From NCBI GenBank assembly GCA_036971715.1, contig JAVHJL010000005.1, forward strand, positions 1,054,001 to 1,118,000: a stretch of DNA of 64,000 nucleotides. Direction: 5' to 3'. Shown piece by piece: positions 34,777-47,097 of the stretch (its first letter is position 1; each line of letters opens with the position of its first letter). A program made the translations under genes and the position numbers. The notes below the pieces were generated by a model. That model ran no database searches and had not been told where the DNA came from. It saw nothing but the letters and a program-made list of their open reading frames with translations. The stretch comes from Arthrobotrys musiformis. Its lineage: Eukaryota > Ascomycota > Orbiliomycetes > Orbiliales > Orbiliaceae.

Positions 34777-35775
34777 ATGTCGTCCGACGCTAAGCCTGTC
34801 GATACTGCCGCTCCAGCTGAGGAGAATCCGGCCACCGAAGAGGTTAGGACCGAAGAGAAGAAGGAGGCCAAGCCCCTTGACCTCTCCAGCGGCGTCTTCA
34901 GCATGTTTGGTGGTGCTTCCAAGAAGCGCGAGGAGAAGCCCGACGAGGAAGACGATGAGCCAAGCGGCTCCTCGAAAAAGAAGGGTGATGATGAGGTATG
35001 TTTGCTGCTCGCCATTATTCCGTCTTCCCTTCGCGATATTACGATGGAAACTAACCTGTTGTTTCCCTGCGATATAGGATCAAGTCGAGGAGTCCCCAGA
35101 CGTCCACTTCGAGCCCGTTGTTTCTCTCAAGCCTGTCGAGGTCACAACAACCGAGGAGGTCGAGGATTCTACCTTCAAGATGTACGGATCCTTCGTCTTT
35201 ACGTGGTAGCCAAGAGCTCCCGAGGACATAGCTAATTTCATTTTTCTCCTGTACAGGCGAGCCAAGCTCTTCAAGTTCGACAAGGACTCCAGAGAGTGGA
35301 AGGAGCGTGGAACTGGTGACGTCAAGCTCCTCAAGCACAAGGCTAACTTGAAGACCCGCTTGGTTATGCGAAGAGACAAGACCCACAAAGTCTGCGCCAA
35401 CCACTACAGTACGTTGTCAAAAGAACCAGATAAACGATAAGCAGGTCGAGAGCAATAGAGCTAACAGAAAGCGGTCTAGTCACCCCCGAGATGAAGTTAA
35501 CACCAAATGTTGGAAGTGACAGGAGTTGGGTCTGGAACGTCGCTGCTGATGTCAGCGAGGGTCTCCCAGAGGCACAGACTTTGGCTATCCGATTTGCCAA
35601 CAGCGATAGTAGGCGACCTTCTACCCTGATCAAGACAATATTAGATATGGTGTACTAACGCGTGTTTAATCTAGATGCCAACCTCTTCAAGGAGGCTTTC
35701 CTCAAGGCTCAACAAGAGAATGAGGCTTTGGTCACTGGGACCAAGGCTGAAGGAGCCGAAGAGACCACAGCTTAA
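34777..35775 (+). CDS. YRB1: Ran-specific GTPase-activating / Ran-binding protein 1
   Basis: RanBP1 binds Ran-GTP and, with RanGAP, releases it from exported karyopherin complexes in the cytoplasm. Five exons: 34777..34995, 35078..35181, 35257..35408, 35480..35608, 35675..35775; 234 aa. The RanBD1 core begins at DVHFEPVVSLKPVEV and contains the diagnostic RAKLFKFDKDSREWKERGTGDVKLLKH and LVMRRDKTHKVCANHYITPEM segments, ending in WVWNVAADVSEG...LAIRFANSDNANLFKEAF. The N-terminal ~70 residues are acidic and Lys-rich low complexity with PLDLSSGVFSMFGG, an FG-containing patch. Length and layout match the Yrb1 type rather than Yrb2, which carries more N-terminal FG repeats. Confidence 0.92.
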
Positions 35776-36994
35776 ACCTCCCGAGTCCTACGATTTGACT
35801 GAACGACTCCCTATTTACCACTTCGACGCTCCTAAACTTCACATCCTAAGCCATGCCCTCACGACATCCTGATTTCATACTATTATTCTATAGCCACACT
35901 TCCCCTTAACCCACAAACTTTTTTTGATTCGATATCTGCACTTGTCCCACAACCTCCCTGTTTGGCTTGTAAACTACAGATAAAAATCTCGTACGGGCCT
36001 TGCTATCGAGAGAAAAAAACCAACCAAGCTCGGGGAAATATTTAAGAGATCAGAAGAAAGAGAATAAGGAAATTGGAGCCCTCTTATCCTGCTCAAATAA
36101 AACGTTTGGGCTCTTCCCATTTCTTTTTACCCCTCCATTAACTAATTATTCCCGTCCTGTAGCCCTTTTTAGATGTGCCATGTAAGCCAGTCTTTTTTTT
36201 TTTTTTCCTTTTGAAGCTTTTTCTAGAGATCACGATGAAGACTGTAGCCCTGGATTCCCCTATAGACAGAAGAATGCATTTGCTCCCTCTGGGCTCATGA
36301 TGCGTATATGATATCGTGAAAATCTGTAAACGGCCTCGATACGACAGACTTCCAAGCTCATATATTATATATTATATGGGCTGGCGGATCCTGTTGGAAA
36401 AGTAGCGCTAGGTCTTGGCACCCGCTAAGGCGCGTTTTCTCTAAAAGAGAAATCCAACGGGTACATCCTCGCCTTTGATTTTCGCCCTTTCATATAAAAT
36501 CCCAATCACATCGCGAAAAAACACCCACCCACACAAGCACTTGGTATTCCACGTCCCTTTCCAGATTCCGATAAAAACCGAAGCCGACGCCCGGATAAAG
36601 CACAATCGTGACAACATCGTCTACGGTACACACCCGCGAACGGCCAGCGCATCGATATACCCTCGTGTAACGATCCCATCAAATACAGAGAAGGACAAGT
36701 CTCCTGTATAATATATTTTGGAGAACCGCTGCGGTCTGTCAACGGAAATTTATATTAGATATTTCACCACGCACACGTTACACGTTTCACGACTATATAA
36801 TTCTTGAGATTCCTTGGTTGGAATTGCTTTTTTGGAGTTCTGTGGATTTCTTTGGGCGAAGGTTTCTTTTGGGTATTTTAGAATTGGGATTTTGGTCTTT
36901 GGTTTCTGTTGGAGTAGAGGGTTTGGAGATTGTTTTTAGCTGTTGGAAGCTTAAGATTGGTGGTATATTGAGTCTTGGAGTATAGGATATCAAG
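35776..36994. other. Intergenic region between YRB1 and TAF14
   Basis: About 1.2 kb with T-tracts (for example 36189-36206) and no supported gene. The last part is the promoter and leader of TAF14. Confidence 0.5.
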
Positions 36995-38539
36995 ATGACT
37001 GAGGTAGGTGGCTTTATTCCGTGTGTGCTGGGAGCTACTAAGGAGATGCTCTCGTGATGGGGAGGACGGCGGGATTGGGTGATGATAATTGCAACACGGT
37101 CAACACGGTGTCGACGTCGGGGTTGCGTGCGGATTGGGTGCTTTGGGTGGTTACAACGTCCTCCTGTCTGGGTTTTGTACAACCATCACCGCTTCCACTC
37201 ACCCATCTCCCACACGTCTTCTGCTCCTGCTACTACCTGTGTTTCCATTCACTGTGGATCTTGCGAGGCTTCGTTAAGAAGGTTTCGCTCCTTCGTCAAG
37301 CTGCTATTACCTTTACCGTCTGCTGCACCCTCCTTGAGCTCTGTCTACGTAGACCCTCTTTGAATTTGGGGGTGTCTATAGTGCTTTGCGTCGTACCCTT
37401 CTACACTCTTCACAACTTGCTCAAAAGCTAAATCGTCATGCCTTCCGGTATCCAGATCAAGCGAAAAGTCAGGTTGACGACAACCCAGTCCGTATTGTAA
37501 GTAACCTCCTCCCTTTCATACTTAACCCAAAATAGCTCTTACTTATACTTCTTATTACAGGGAGGGAGCTAAGCCTGTTGCCGAAGGCTTCCCGATGCGA
37601 GAATGGTCTATTGTCATCCACCTCCTTGATGATAAGGGAAATGAGGTTACTGCCAATTGTTTTGATAAGGTCACATACAAGCTGCATCCCACTTTCCAGA
37701 ATCCTAACAGAGGTATTACCCCCCTCTTTTTTCTCTCTACGATCTTGAAGGATGTTGTTTTGTGAGGGATGATGTTGATGATTTTATTTTTGGGTAGTCA
37801 TCAAGCGACCACCGTTTAAGCTCTCGGAGCAAGGATGGGGTGAATTCGATATGGAGATCGTACTTCATACTGCTGAGAAGGGCGGTGATCATACCATCAA
37901 GCATGATTTGCACTTCCAGCAGCCGAAGTACGATATCACTACCACCATCGTAAGAACTTTACTTCCCCCCCTTATCGTATTTTTAGGAGCGGGTTACTTA
38001 CGAGGTGATGGCTATAGGTCTTCAATAATCCCAAGCCCGGTTTGATCAAGCTCCTCCAGGCTTCCGGGTCGGTTCCCGGAATTGATTCCTTGGGCGAAAG
38101 TGAGGCTCCTCCTACCACGACTAGGAAGTCGCAGAAGGCTGCGCCGGAGGAGAAGACGACTAAGAAGGCCAGTCGTAGCATGAAGAATGTAAGCATCATA
38201 CATCTATAACCGGTTTCCTATCGATGTCGTGAACCTAATGGCTTTTGTCTTTTTAGATCGACATGGAGAAGCTTGCCGACGGTCTTCCCAAGTTAGACGA
38301 AGACGATCTTTTGAAGGTGGTCCAAATGGTTCATGAACATAAAACGCCCGATACGTATATTAAGAATGACGTTGAGCGTATGTTCCCCCTTCCTTTCTAT
38401 CTTAACATTGTGAAGTATCAAACTAACACATTTTTAAAAAAAACGGGTAGAGGGCGAATTCCACGTCGATCTGTACACTCTTCCTGACCATTTGATCAAG
38501 AGTCTGTGGCAGTTCATGACATCTAAGATCGATGTTTAG
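36995..38539 (+). CDS. TAF14: Taf14 (YEATS-domain subunit of TFIID, SWI/SNF, INO80, NuA3)
   Basis: Reads acylated histone H3 lysines through its YEATS domain and joins several chromatin complexes through its C-terminal ET-like domain. Preferred model: exons 36995..37003 (MTE), 37456..37496, 37561..37712, 37798..37949, 38018..38188, 38257..38377, 38451..38539; 244 aa, opening MTEIKRKVRLTT as in orthologues. The alternative is to begin at ATG 37438 (MPSGIQIKRKV), 247 aa; both keep frame. YEATS motifs are WSIVIHLLDDKGNEV, VTYKLHPTFQNPNRVIKRPPF and EQGWGEFDMEI. The ET domain is EKLADGLPKLDEDDLLKVV followed by EGEFHVDLYTLPDHLIKSL-like residues (Gln replaces the first Glu at the splice junction). 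It converges on LCB2. Confidence 0.93.
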
Positions 38540-39505
38540 ATGTCCCTCCCTTTGGTTATTTTTTCCCTTGTCCTCCTTCGGGGATTGAAACATAGATCCT
38601 TGTTTTACTTGTTCCACCTGAGGGTCTGGGATTCTTTCTAAGCTTTGTGGGAGGGGACTTTTTGTATATTCTACCCGGGGGATTTTTGTTCGGGGGATGG
38701 TTTACGTGAACGTTAAATGATTCGGAGACTGTTTTCTTTGTTTGTATCGAACTGTGTATTTCATTTCGTTTCGTTTTTTTAATAGTAATTTGATTTTTTT
38801 CACTAAAAACTGGTTTATGGTGGTGATTCTATGTGAGATCGTTATCATTACGATGAGGATCGATTCTCTCCGCCCTCCCTCTTTCCTGAGACAGAGACTA
38901 ACTGAGGGTTTCATCCGATTTAATTCTTCATTCTTTGTATTCCCGGCGGAATAGCCAGCTAATCCCACCATCCATTAAATTATAAACCACCCTTTCGTTC
39001 CCGAGTATATCAATACAACCACCCTCTCCTTCTACCACCCGTAGACACAACCCCAACAAAAGTTATAAACGAGGGTATCAATAAAAAAACCTAACGAATC
39101 GAAAAAAGTTATACAAAGTCTAGTCGACAATCTATCCTACCAACGAACGTACTAGAAAAATGGGTGTAGCAAAAGGAAAGCCCGGGGTGGATAACCCCCA
39201 TATTATTACAAGTATACGTTATAATAAAAAAGCTAACAAAAAAAGGCCCCAAATCCAAAAAGGGACCTTGTCATCACTTCCATCCGCCGGCTCGCCCGCT
39301 GGTTATTAAAGAGATGAGAGAAAGAGGTGTAAACAAGAAAGAAAACCCATTAAGTAGACGTAGACGCTTCTATAGGCTTCGTTGCAGTGGGGGGGAATAA
39401 TTATAATAATTCATCAAAGAAAAAGAAAAAAAAGAAACACAGAAAAGAAGTTTACATCCACACACACAAGCCTATCCTTTCAAGAAACCAGAAAAAAGAA
39501 GAAAT
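38540..39505. other. Intergenic region between convergent TAF14 and LCB2
   Basis: About 1 kb of presumed 3' UTRs, AT-rich with A-runs (39414-39436). No gene. Confidence 0.5.
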
Positions 39506-41516
39506 CTACCTAAGTGTGAGCTTGGTATCCTGCACACCCCGTTTAATAACCTCCTCGATCGGCCACCTGGGCGCTGCGATCTTTCCTCCCTTTGCAATTC
39601 TCTCGGCTTCCATCTCCGGTGTGACACCCTCGGGGAGAGGAATAGCTCCACCGGCAATACCACTCGACAACTTCAAGTCCAAATCGTCACCGACCTCATC
39701 ACAAGCCCTCAATAGCCTGTCAAGATCATCCTTGTTATGCGCTGCTGACAAGCAGAAACGAACACGAGAGCTGACGAGTGGAGTGGCAGGGTATCCGACG
39801 ACGACGACCGAGATCTTGCGTTTAAGCATCTCCCGAGAGAAAGCAGGCATCTTGGCGGGATTGTAAAGCATGAGGGGGACAATTGGGGAATCATCATGAC
39901 CGAGGACGATAAATCCGAGACGCTTAAGACCCAAACGGAGGTAACGGGAGTTGAAGGCAAGACGTTGAAGACGTTCTTCACCTTCGCCGGTATTGAGTTC
40001 TCCAGTAATCATTTTCAAGGCAGAGGTAATTTGTGTGACGACACCGGGGGCAGGGGCTTCAGACATAAGGACACCAGCGTTGATGGCACGGAGCTTATCG
40101 ATGATATTCTTCTCAGCGGCAATGTAACCACCGTTGGCACCGAAGGACTTGGTAAGAGTACCCATGAGGATATCAACATCTCGGGGATCGACGCCGAAGA
40201 AATCACAGACACCACGACCACGGGGACCCAAAGCACCGACGGAGTGAGCTTCGTCAACGAAAAGGTAGAATCCATACTTCTCTCGAAGTCTGACCAAGGC
40301 GGGGAGATTGCACATAGTACCTTCCATGGAGTAGAGACCTTCGACGACGACGAGAATCTTCTTCCATGGCCTGTGGGTTCGTGGTTGGCCTTGGGAGATA
40401 TACTCTCGAAGCTTGTTCTCCAAGTCACCCATGTGGTTGTGCTTGAACATATCAATCATGGCACCAGAGGCACGAGCACCAGTACGGATGGAAGCGTGGT
40501 TGAGTTCGTCAGAGATGATGAGACAGCCCTTGTTAACCAAAGATTGGAAGATCCAAGCGTTTGTACCGTAGCCCATAGAGTAGAGGATAGAAGCTGGCTT
40601 TCCGACGAATCGGGCAATAAGAGCCTCACAGTCCACGTGAAGATCCAAGGTACCACCGTCGGATCTGGTTCCGGCCGCACTGACACCATATTTGCGGATG
40701 CTCTCTTCCGAGGCATCAGCACAGGGACCTTCAGATTGTGCGAATCCGAGATAGTTGTAGGAGCTCATGTTGAGAGTTTCGATCTTTTCTCCAGTCATGT
40801 GGAAGGTATCATTGTAGTCGTTGCTCTCACGTCCGAGCAAGGTGATATAACGGCCGGGAACACCAGTGATTGGTCTGCTGAAGCAGTCGTCAAGTCTCTT
40901 TTTTAATCTTCGGACATAGAAGTTGTCGAAATCGCTGTTAAGCGCAGCATAACCCTGCATCAAGCTGTTAGAAAAATCGGTCCAATAATTTAAAAAAGAT
41001 AATTGATAAGGAGCTTACATTTTGAGCCTTAAGATTGGTGTACTTGCTGCTCCTGAATCGCTTGCCAAAGAAATCCCGGACGTGCCCAAATATGATAAGG
41101 ATAAGATAAGAGAAGTAGGTGGTAAACATGATGAAATACGGCGGTTCATCTTCTATGGGCTCCTCGAGGTCTCCGCTATCATTATGCTGACTGACATATT
41201 TATGGCTCGAATGCAGCAAGGGACCGAACTGAGCATTCCGTCTAGCGGTGCGACGAGCTTCTTCGGGCGAGAAAACAACCATTGGTGCTTCCGAGGTATG
41301 TTCTCCGGTAGCAGTCGATAGGGAGATAGTCGGCAACGAGATACTAGGGGCGCTTTTCGGGAGAGCACCAGGGTAGGAGCTGGAGAGCTTGGTCTCACCC
41401 GGCGAAGGCTTCTGCGAGGACGCAAAAAATTGTACGATTTTGTTGGTCGTCCTCACAGTTGCACGCTTCGGGGTATCAATTATGCTGCTAACGGAGCTCG
41501 AAGCTTTACGAGGCAT
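39506..41516 (-). CDS. LCB2: Serine palmitoyltransferase subunit 2 (Lcb2)
   Basis: Catalytic subunit of the ER enzyme that condenses L-serine with palmitoyl-CoA, the first step of sphingolipid synthesis. Exons 41516..41019 and 40957..39506, 649 aa. The start MPRKASSS was chosen over the longer open frame because the upstream codons are T/C-rich leader. The N-terminal membrane anchor is FIMFTTYFSYLILIIFG. The PLP fold is clear: GTRSDGGTLDLH, DELNHASIR, VVEGLYSMEGT, FVDEAHSVGALG, and the lysine that forms the Schiff base with PLP in GTLTKSFGANGGYIA (about residue 435). The first exon carries a Ser/Pro-rich head of ~110 residues. Confidence 0.96.
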
Positions 41517-44032
41517 TGGGAACCACGTGTGCCTTTTTGACAAAAAGCCTTTGACGCTTTTCGAGAAAGAGAGGGAATTTGGTGTGGTTTTTTTCTCCTT
41601 CTCCCTTCTTTTTTTCTGAAGGTTTTCAGATGGAAGGAAGCAGCTGCAAGACAGAATAAAAAAACAAACCCTTTTTCTTTCCAAATTCTTTCAACGAAAA
41701 ACAGAGAAAGAAAGAGGAAATAAAAAAGGGCAGGTAGGTATTCCGTTCTATTCTATCGAGCAGGCCGTACGGAGGACGATGATCTGGCTAGAGTTGAGAG
41801 GGAAGGTTGGAGAGGAGGTTATGTTTTGGAGGGAGAGGGAGAGGGGGTGCAGTGGCCGACCCTTGTAGTAGCTCCACTTGGTCGGTTGGTGTGGCTTCTG
41901 GGATGGGAGTTCTTTTACCGCAAGCTCGCCCCGTCGTTTGTCCTAAGGATGTAGGATGATGCAGACAAGGGCCGCTTAGCTTGGTGGTGGTGGTGATTGA
42001 AAAAGAGGTCTGAGGTCACTGTTGCCGTTAGCTTCCGAAGCTAGCTATTCTCTCGAGAGGAAACAAAACAATGTGGCTGTGGCGTGTCTGTATCTCTGTA
42101 CGTCTGCGTCTGCGGTCTTTTCGTGGAAGTCTCGTGGAATGTTGGAGATTGTGTGTTTTGGTCGGCAGTGCACGCTCGACCACAAGCACAATCAAAGCTC
42201 AGGCAGAAGCAAGCACAAGCACAAGCACAAGCACAAGCACAAGCACAAGCACAAGCACACGCAAGCAGAGAGGCAGAGCGGAGGCAGAGCGAAGAGAAGA
42301 AAATGTGCTCAAACTTACCAGTTTTTTGGACAAAAGACCGGGTTAGGAGAGGAGATGAATTAAAGTATATAAATTATAAATTAGACGGTGATGATGCCGT
42401 ATCGTATCGTATTAATATTGTATCGTAGCGTATCGTAAAGAGTAGCAAGAGTAAAAAATTGGGCTGGACTGGAATGGATGCTGTGATCTGGCAAAGTTGC
42501 AGGCAGGCAGGCAAGGCAGGCTCGAGGTCGTCCAATCGCTAAACTTTTTGTCGAGAAAGAAGGAATTTCCGAGGTTAAGTATGTAGGAATCGAGAGGCAA
42601 GCCTTAGTCCGGAGGGAATTCCCAACTCGCAAGGTTGTTATTATTATTATTACTAGTGTATTAAAAAATATGATCAGGGGTGGAAGAAGAACCCCAATTG
42701 AAGGCGTTCTTTCTTCTTTTATTTCTTTTTGTTTCCGTCTGATGGAGCGGTGGTGATGATGAAAAGGAGTAGATGTCGATGTGGTTTAGTAGGAAATAAG
42801 AATAAGGGTAAGAATATTCGAATAAGGATAAGAGTCGTCGATTAATGCAGCCTGCAGCTTGTCCGTCAGCCCGGCAGGAACTTCAAACTAAGCAGCGGCG
42901 CGCGATCAATTGAACAACCAAAGATTTTCCAGTGCTATCGATCCTCCCTCGTGTTCTCTCTCTTCTTCAATAAGAAAAGGTAGAATGAGAAGAAAGAAAG
43001 AAGAGAAGAGAGAAACAAGATAAAATAAAATAAATAATAAAATAATAAAAATAAAATATAATAAAAAGTCCCCTACGGCTGGCTCAGTAAGCAGAGGAAA
43101 GTCGCAAGACCACCACAGTGACTAGCAAGAAGCAGTTACTGTGCAAGTCGGCACGAGGCGGATATGTGCATGCGCTGGGAAAACCAGACGATCAGGACCC
43201 AAGACACCGACCGAAAAAATAAAAAAAAAGAACGAGGATGAAGGAGAATTTTTAGCGTGGTAATTTTACTTTCGCTCCTTTTTTCTGGCTTTCGCTGTGT
43301 CAGCACCAAACCGACGCGGCTGGCTGGCTGGCTTGGTTCAATTCAGTTCAACTGGTTGGGATTGTTTCGCGAGGGATTGCCCCTGTTCTCCACCGAATCC
43401 CTGGGAAGGGAAAGGTCGGTGCTAAGCTTATTGGCCAATATTGGCTTCCGGATCTCAGAGCACCCGATGCTTCCGCTGTCCTGGCTTGTGTGGATTGGTG
43501 CATTGGATCCTGAGTGATAGTTTGTGGTTTGTTGATAGCAGTTAGTCTGGTTATCGTGCATGAGATATATGTATGTACAGAGAACTTCCGACAGAGAGGA
43601 AAAGAGTCGTGTGATATGATATGATATGATGCTCAGAGTAAGGGGGAAAAAGATATACAAGAACGTTCGAACGCGAAAACCCGCTAGCCTCATGGCCATA
43701 ATGTGAATTCCCCACCGTAGATATAGATCTCGTACGCCGTACATGAATTAAAGAGAAGAAAAACATCAAAAAGGAAATCTAAAATAAAAATAAAAATAAA
43801 GGATAAATAAAAAGGGAAGTCTCGAAAGGGAAATGTTCGATAAAACAGAGAAAGGAATGAGCCCGAGCTCTTGGTCTCTCTCTTTCTCTCTCCCCTTACT
43901 CGTACACAGTACAGCCATGAAGCAAAAAATGGTCTATAGCGTCATCCCTTCCTGGTCTCATCGCGCCCTCGTGAGGAAAAATAAAAATGAAATAAAAATG
44001 ACGTGGTTCAGTTAGCGCAGTGGGACGGTAGC
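41517..44032. other. Intergenic region upstream of LCB2, with simple repeats
   Basis: 2.5 kb between LCB2 and MAS2 (both minus). It contains a hexanucleotide run (AAGCAC)n at about 42211-42259, GTATC-type repeats near 42403-42436, and an ATATG run near 43613-43632. A/T-rich runs at 43017-43070. Open frames across the hexanucleotide run are artefacts of the repeat. Confidence 0.5.
42211..42259 (+). repeat. (AAGCAC)n hexanucleotide microsatellite
   Basis: About eight tandem copies of a 6-bp unit in non-coding DNA. The run is open in all three forward frames. Confidence 0.9.
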
Positions 44033-45857
44033 TCACGGCTTCCTTCCGAGACCGTACTTCCTTGCCCTTCTGTCCACGCTTCCAATGATCTTGACGGCAT
44101 CCTCAGTGCCCTGGATGACCACACTCGGTCGTCCCGATCCGCCACCAACGTTGACAACCTTACCGGTAAACACCTTCTCCGCAATCCGCCTCAAATCGTG
44201 CACTGTCAATTTCTCAATCTCCTTGCACATCTCGGCGGGTCCGATCTTCCGTCCATGGCATTGAACCTGTTTGCCCAGATCTTCCAATTCGATCATCCTG
44301 CTCTCCAAGTTCATGAGCAACGACGACCGAAGTTGGTTCTTCGCCCTCTCCACCTCGGATACCTGTAGAGCATTGTAACCCGATGAAGTGAAAGTATTCG
44401 CCATCTCCCGCAATACCACATCCGCAATAGCCCCAGAAGCCTCCTTCTCGCAAGAAGCGGCGATACCAAACATGCCAGAATCGTTGTAAGAGTGATGGAA
44501 GGCCACGCAGCTCTCGATCCAGCCGTATTGGTTTAGAACGTTTGTGTACAACCTCGAGTACATGCCCTTTCCGGGGCCGCCGGCAGAGAAAGATCCACCG
44601 CCACCCAGGAGCGTCTGCAATGTCGCCAGAGCGTAGATATCCTTGCTAACTATTCCAGGAGTCTCGAAGGCGATGTAAATGTGGGTTAGCTCCTTGTTCT
44701 CTCCCGGCCCGTACGTCGGCGCGACCTCAGTTTGGCCACCGGTGTATAAGGATGGAACTGTGAGATTAGGGTACGGGTTTCGTGGGTCCAGATACGGGTA
44801 TGCGTGCGAAGCCGATGGCGAGGCGGTTGTCGACAGGTTCTTCAGGAATGGCATTTTAGATAGTAAAGTCTTCGGGTTCGATGAAGGTAACGGGGCCTGC
44901 TTTGAGTTTGTAGAGGATTGTAACGACTGAGCCGCGCTGGCGAGCTGTGCTGTCGATTTCATGTCGCCAAAGTACTGCTCAACCAGCTTGATCGCATCCT
45001 GATGCTGTACTCCCGCAAAAGCCACCACTATCCTCTCCGGCTTGTAAAATATACTTCTATACTTCTCAATGGTGGTTCTGTCGATAACTCTAAGTCGTTC
45101 CTTGGGGCACAATAACGGATTTCCGAGGGTATTATTCTGATACGCTACTCCGTGCAGAAGCTCCGGCAGTATCAGCTCGGATTTACCCCATATCTCACCG
45201 ATTTCGTACTCAGCGGTCTCCAACTGCTGCTCGACTTCTTCTTGGGTGATCAGAGGATCCAATATCGTTTCGGCTAGTAAACCCATGGCTGTGGAAACGT
45301 CGTGGTTGAAGACTGCGGATTGGTACATTATCGATTCTCGCGAGGAAATGCACTGGATGTTGCCGCCTAACCGTTCTATCGATTCATACATGCTCTCCAT
45401 GGTTCGTTGCTTCGTGCTCTGTAGTAATAGAGGGGAGATAAGCGGCCGTTGTGGAGGAATAGGGAGGTATAGTGGGGAGGGGGACGGGGTTATCGTCTAC
45501 GAACCTTGAAAGCCAATCGATCTACTATATGACTGACTCCTCGCAAACTATCGTCTTCGTACCTGGCACCGGCATCGAGGTATACGCCGACGCCAGAGAA
45601 GTGGCCGGGCATGGCCTCAGTTGCCACCCGGACGCCATTTGGTAGTGTTGTGACTTTTTCGAACTCTGGCGAATCCTGCAGATAAGTCGCTTTGAGCGTC
45701 AGTGTATCGGCAATAAAACATTATATTCAAGGAAATGGTGGAAAATTGGACGTACTACCGAGGAAGGGTTTAATGAAGCAAAGGAGCGTCGGTATGTAGG
45801 GCCAACTGTTGGAACTTTTGGTAACCGTCTGGCGGATCGCAAACTGGTTCTGAACAT
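44033..45857 (-). CDS. MAS2: Mitochondrial processing peptidase alpha subunit
   Basis: Substrate-binding half of MPP, the matrix protease that removes presequences. Exons 45857..45759, 45675..45505, 45418..44033; 551 aa. The first exon encodes an arginine-rich, amphipathic mitochondrial presequence (MFRTSLRSARRLPKV). Then the M16 fold opens with VTTLPNGVRVATEAMPGHFSGVGVYLDAGARYED. The place of the beta subunit's HxxEH zinc site reads GVSHIVDRLAFKST, as expected for the non-catalytic alpha subunit. The glycine-rich lid loop LLGGGGSFSAGGPGKGMYSRLY, which presents substrate, is intact. A Ser/Pro-rich insertion (about residues 240-290) lies between the two M16 halves. Intron 2 has a weak donor (GTTCGT) but the frame is unambiguous. 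Confidence 0.96.
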
Positions 45858-47097
45858 GATTTATATAGTAACGAGTTGAAAGGTCCGATAACGGTCGATG
45901 ATAAGTTGGTGTATCCTCGGCTGTATTGGTGATAGCTTTCGATGCTCCCGAAGTGAATGATTCTGGTTGAAGATGGTATTAATTCGAGGAGAGAAGGTAA
46001 ACGGTGGGGGGGTGGGAGGTAGGAGGACTGGAAGGGGATTTGTAGGAGTCTGTCTGTCTGGGGGCCGGGGAGTCTGGAGTAGTCGAAATGGAGATAAAAG
46101 AAAACTTGCCGACGCACAGAACAGGAAAAAAATTCTGCGGCGGACCCAACACAGCCTGCTACCCGCCTGCCTGCCTGCCTGCTAGCTTCGAAGGCAATGG
46201 TCTAGATCTTCTTATTGTGATTACTCTACGTAAACACGCCGAGGGCAAATTCCTAAGATTTGGAGATAAAAAATAAATAAATAAAATACACCAATTGAAT
46301 GCTACTTTGTATGTATGGATATATATATGATTGGTAGACGTAGTTGACTGGATATTGGCCGGTGCAGCTGTCGACAGGCGGTTCGGTGTCCTCCCGGTGC
46401 ATTAATATATAAATATATCAATGTTGAATGGAACAAAGGTCTTCCACGTGCATGAAGGACGAAGCATGTACGAGGACTTGGTATGCATCTCGGACAGCTG
46501 CTTGAGGACAGCTCGAGATCCCGGCCTCAGCTTAGTAGTACTTCGAGTCGTGGCCCCAGTATGCATATGATATTACAACCAAACCAGCCTCGATGCCCAT
46601 AATATACTAAGTATCCAGGGAATCGAAGGCCGATACATGTGATCTTATAATAATAATAATATACTCAAGTAATGCTAGATTATCGTCGTCGCCATATTTC
46701 TGGTGTAGTCAGTTATTGTATTGGGCCAAGAAATGCGGCTCATTGGAGGGTAAATGCCAAGCCGAAGCGCAACAAGTTAACGACGCGACTTTTCTCGCAG
46801 CAAGATAAACGTTACCTACCTTTTACTCGGCACCCACAACCACCTCCCCCCCCTTCATCGCAACATCGCCACCATCATCGCAGGTGCACCATCACCGCTA
46901 CCGCCTCCATCGCCGTTACGTCGCTCACCTGTACCGCACGGAAGCTTCACCGTGCTCAAACAACGTTATCGCTGGAAGGCAAACCCCCTCCCAATTCGAG
47001 CCGGGCCTACCAGCCTCTCCCCGAAGCTTGGGGCGCATCTATCTTTCGCCGGACGTTGTCTGGTGGCATCTCTCCCAGCCGAGTCCATTGACTAAAG
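45858..47097. other. Intergenic region between divergent MAS2 and RSC9
   Basis: About 1.2 kb. A (CCTG)n-like run is at 46163-46181. The C-rich stretch 46840-47090 is probably the RSC9 leader; a 139-codon frame there is low-complexity and not supported. Confidence 0.5.

Noticed and set aside
37054..37431. 125-codon frame upstream of TAF14
   Set aside because: Lies within the likely first intron or leader of TAF14; no recognisable features.
39896..40906. 336-codon open frame on the plus strand
   Set aside because: Exactly antisense to the LCB2 exon; Ser/Thr/Glu/Asp-rich composition is the usual shadow of a strongly coding strand.
42022..42428. Three overlapping frames of 91-114 codons
   Set aside because: All are read-through of the (AAGCAC)n run, which is open in every forward frame.
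46672..47091. 139-codon frame before RSC9
   Set aside because: His/Pro/Thr-rich low complexity from a CCA/CAC-rich leader; ends 6 bp before the RSC9 start.
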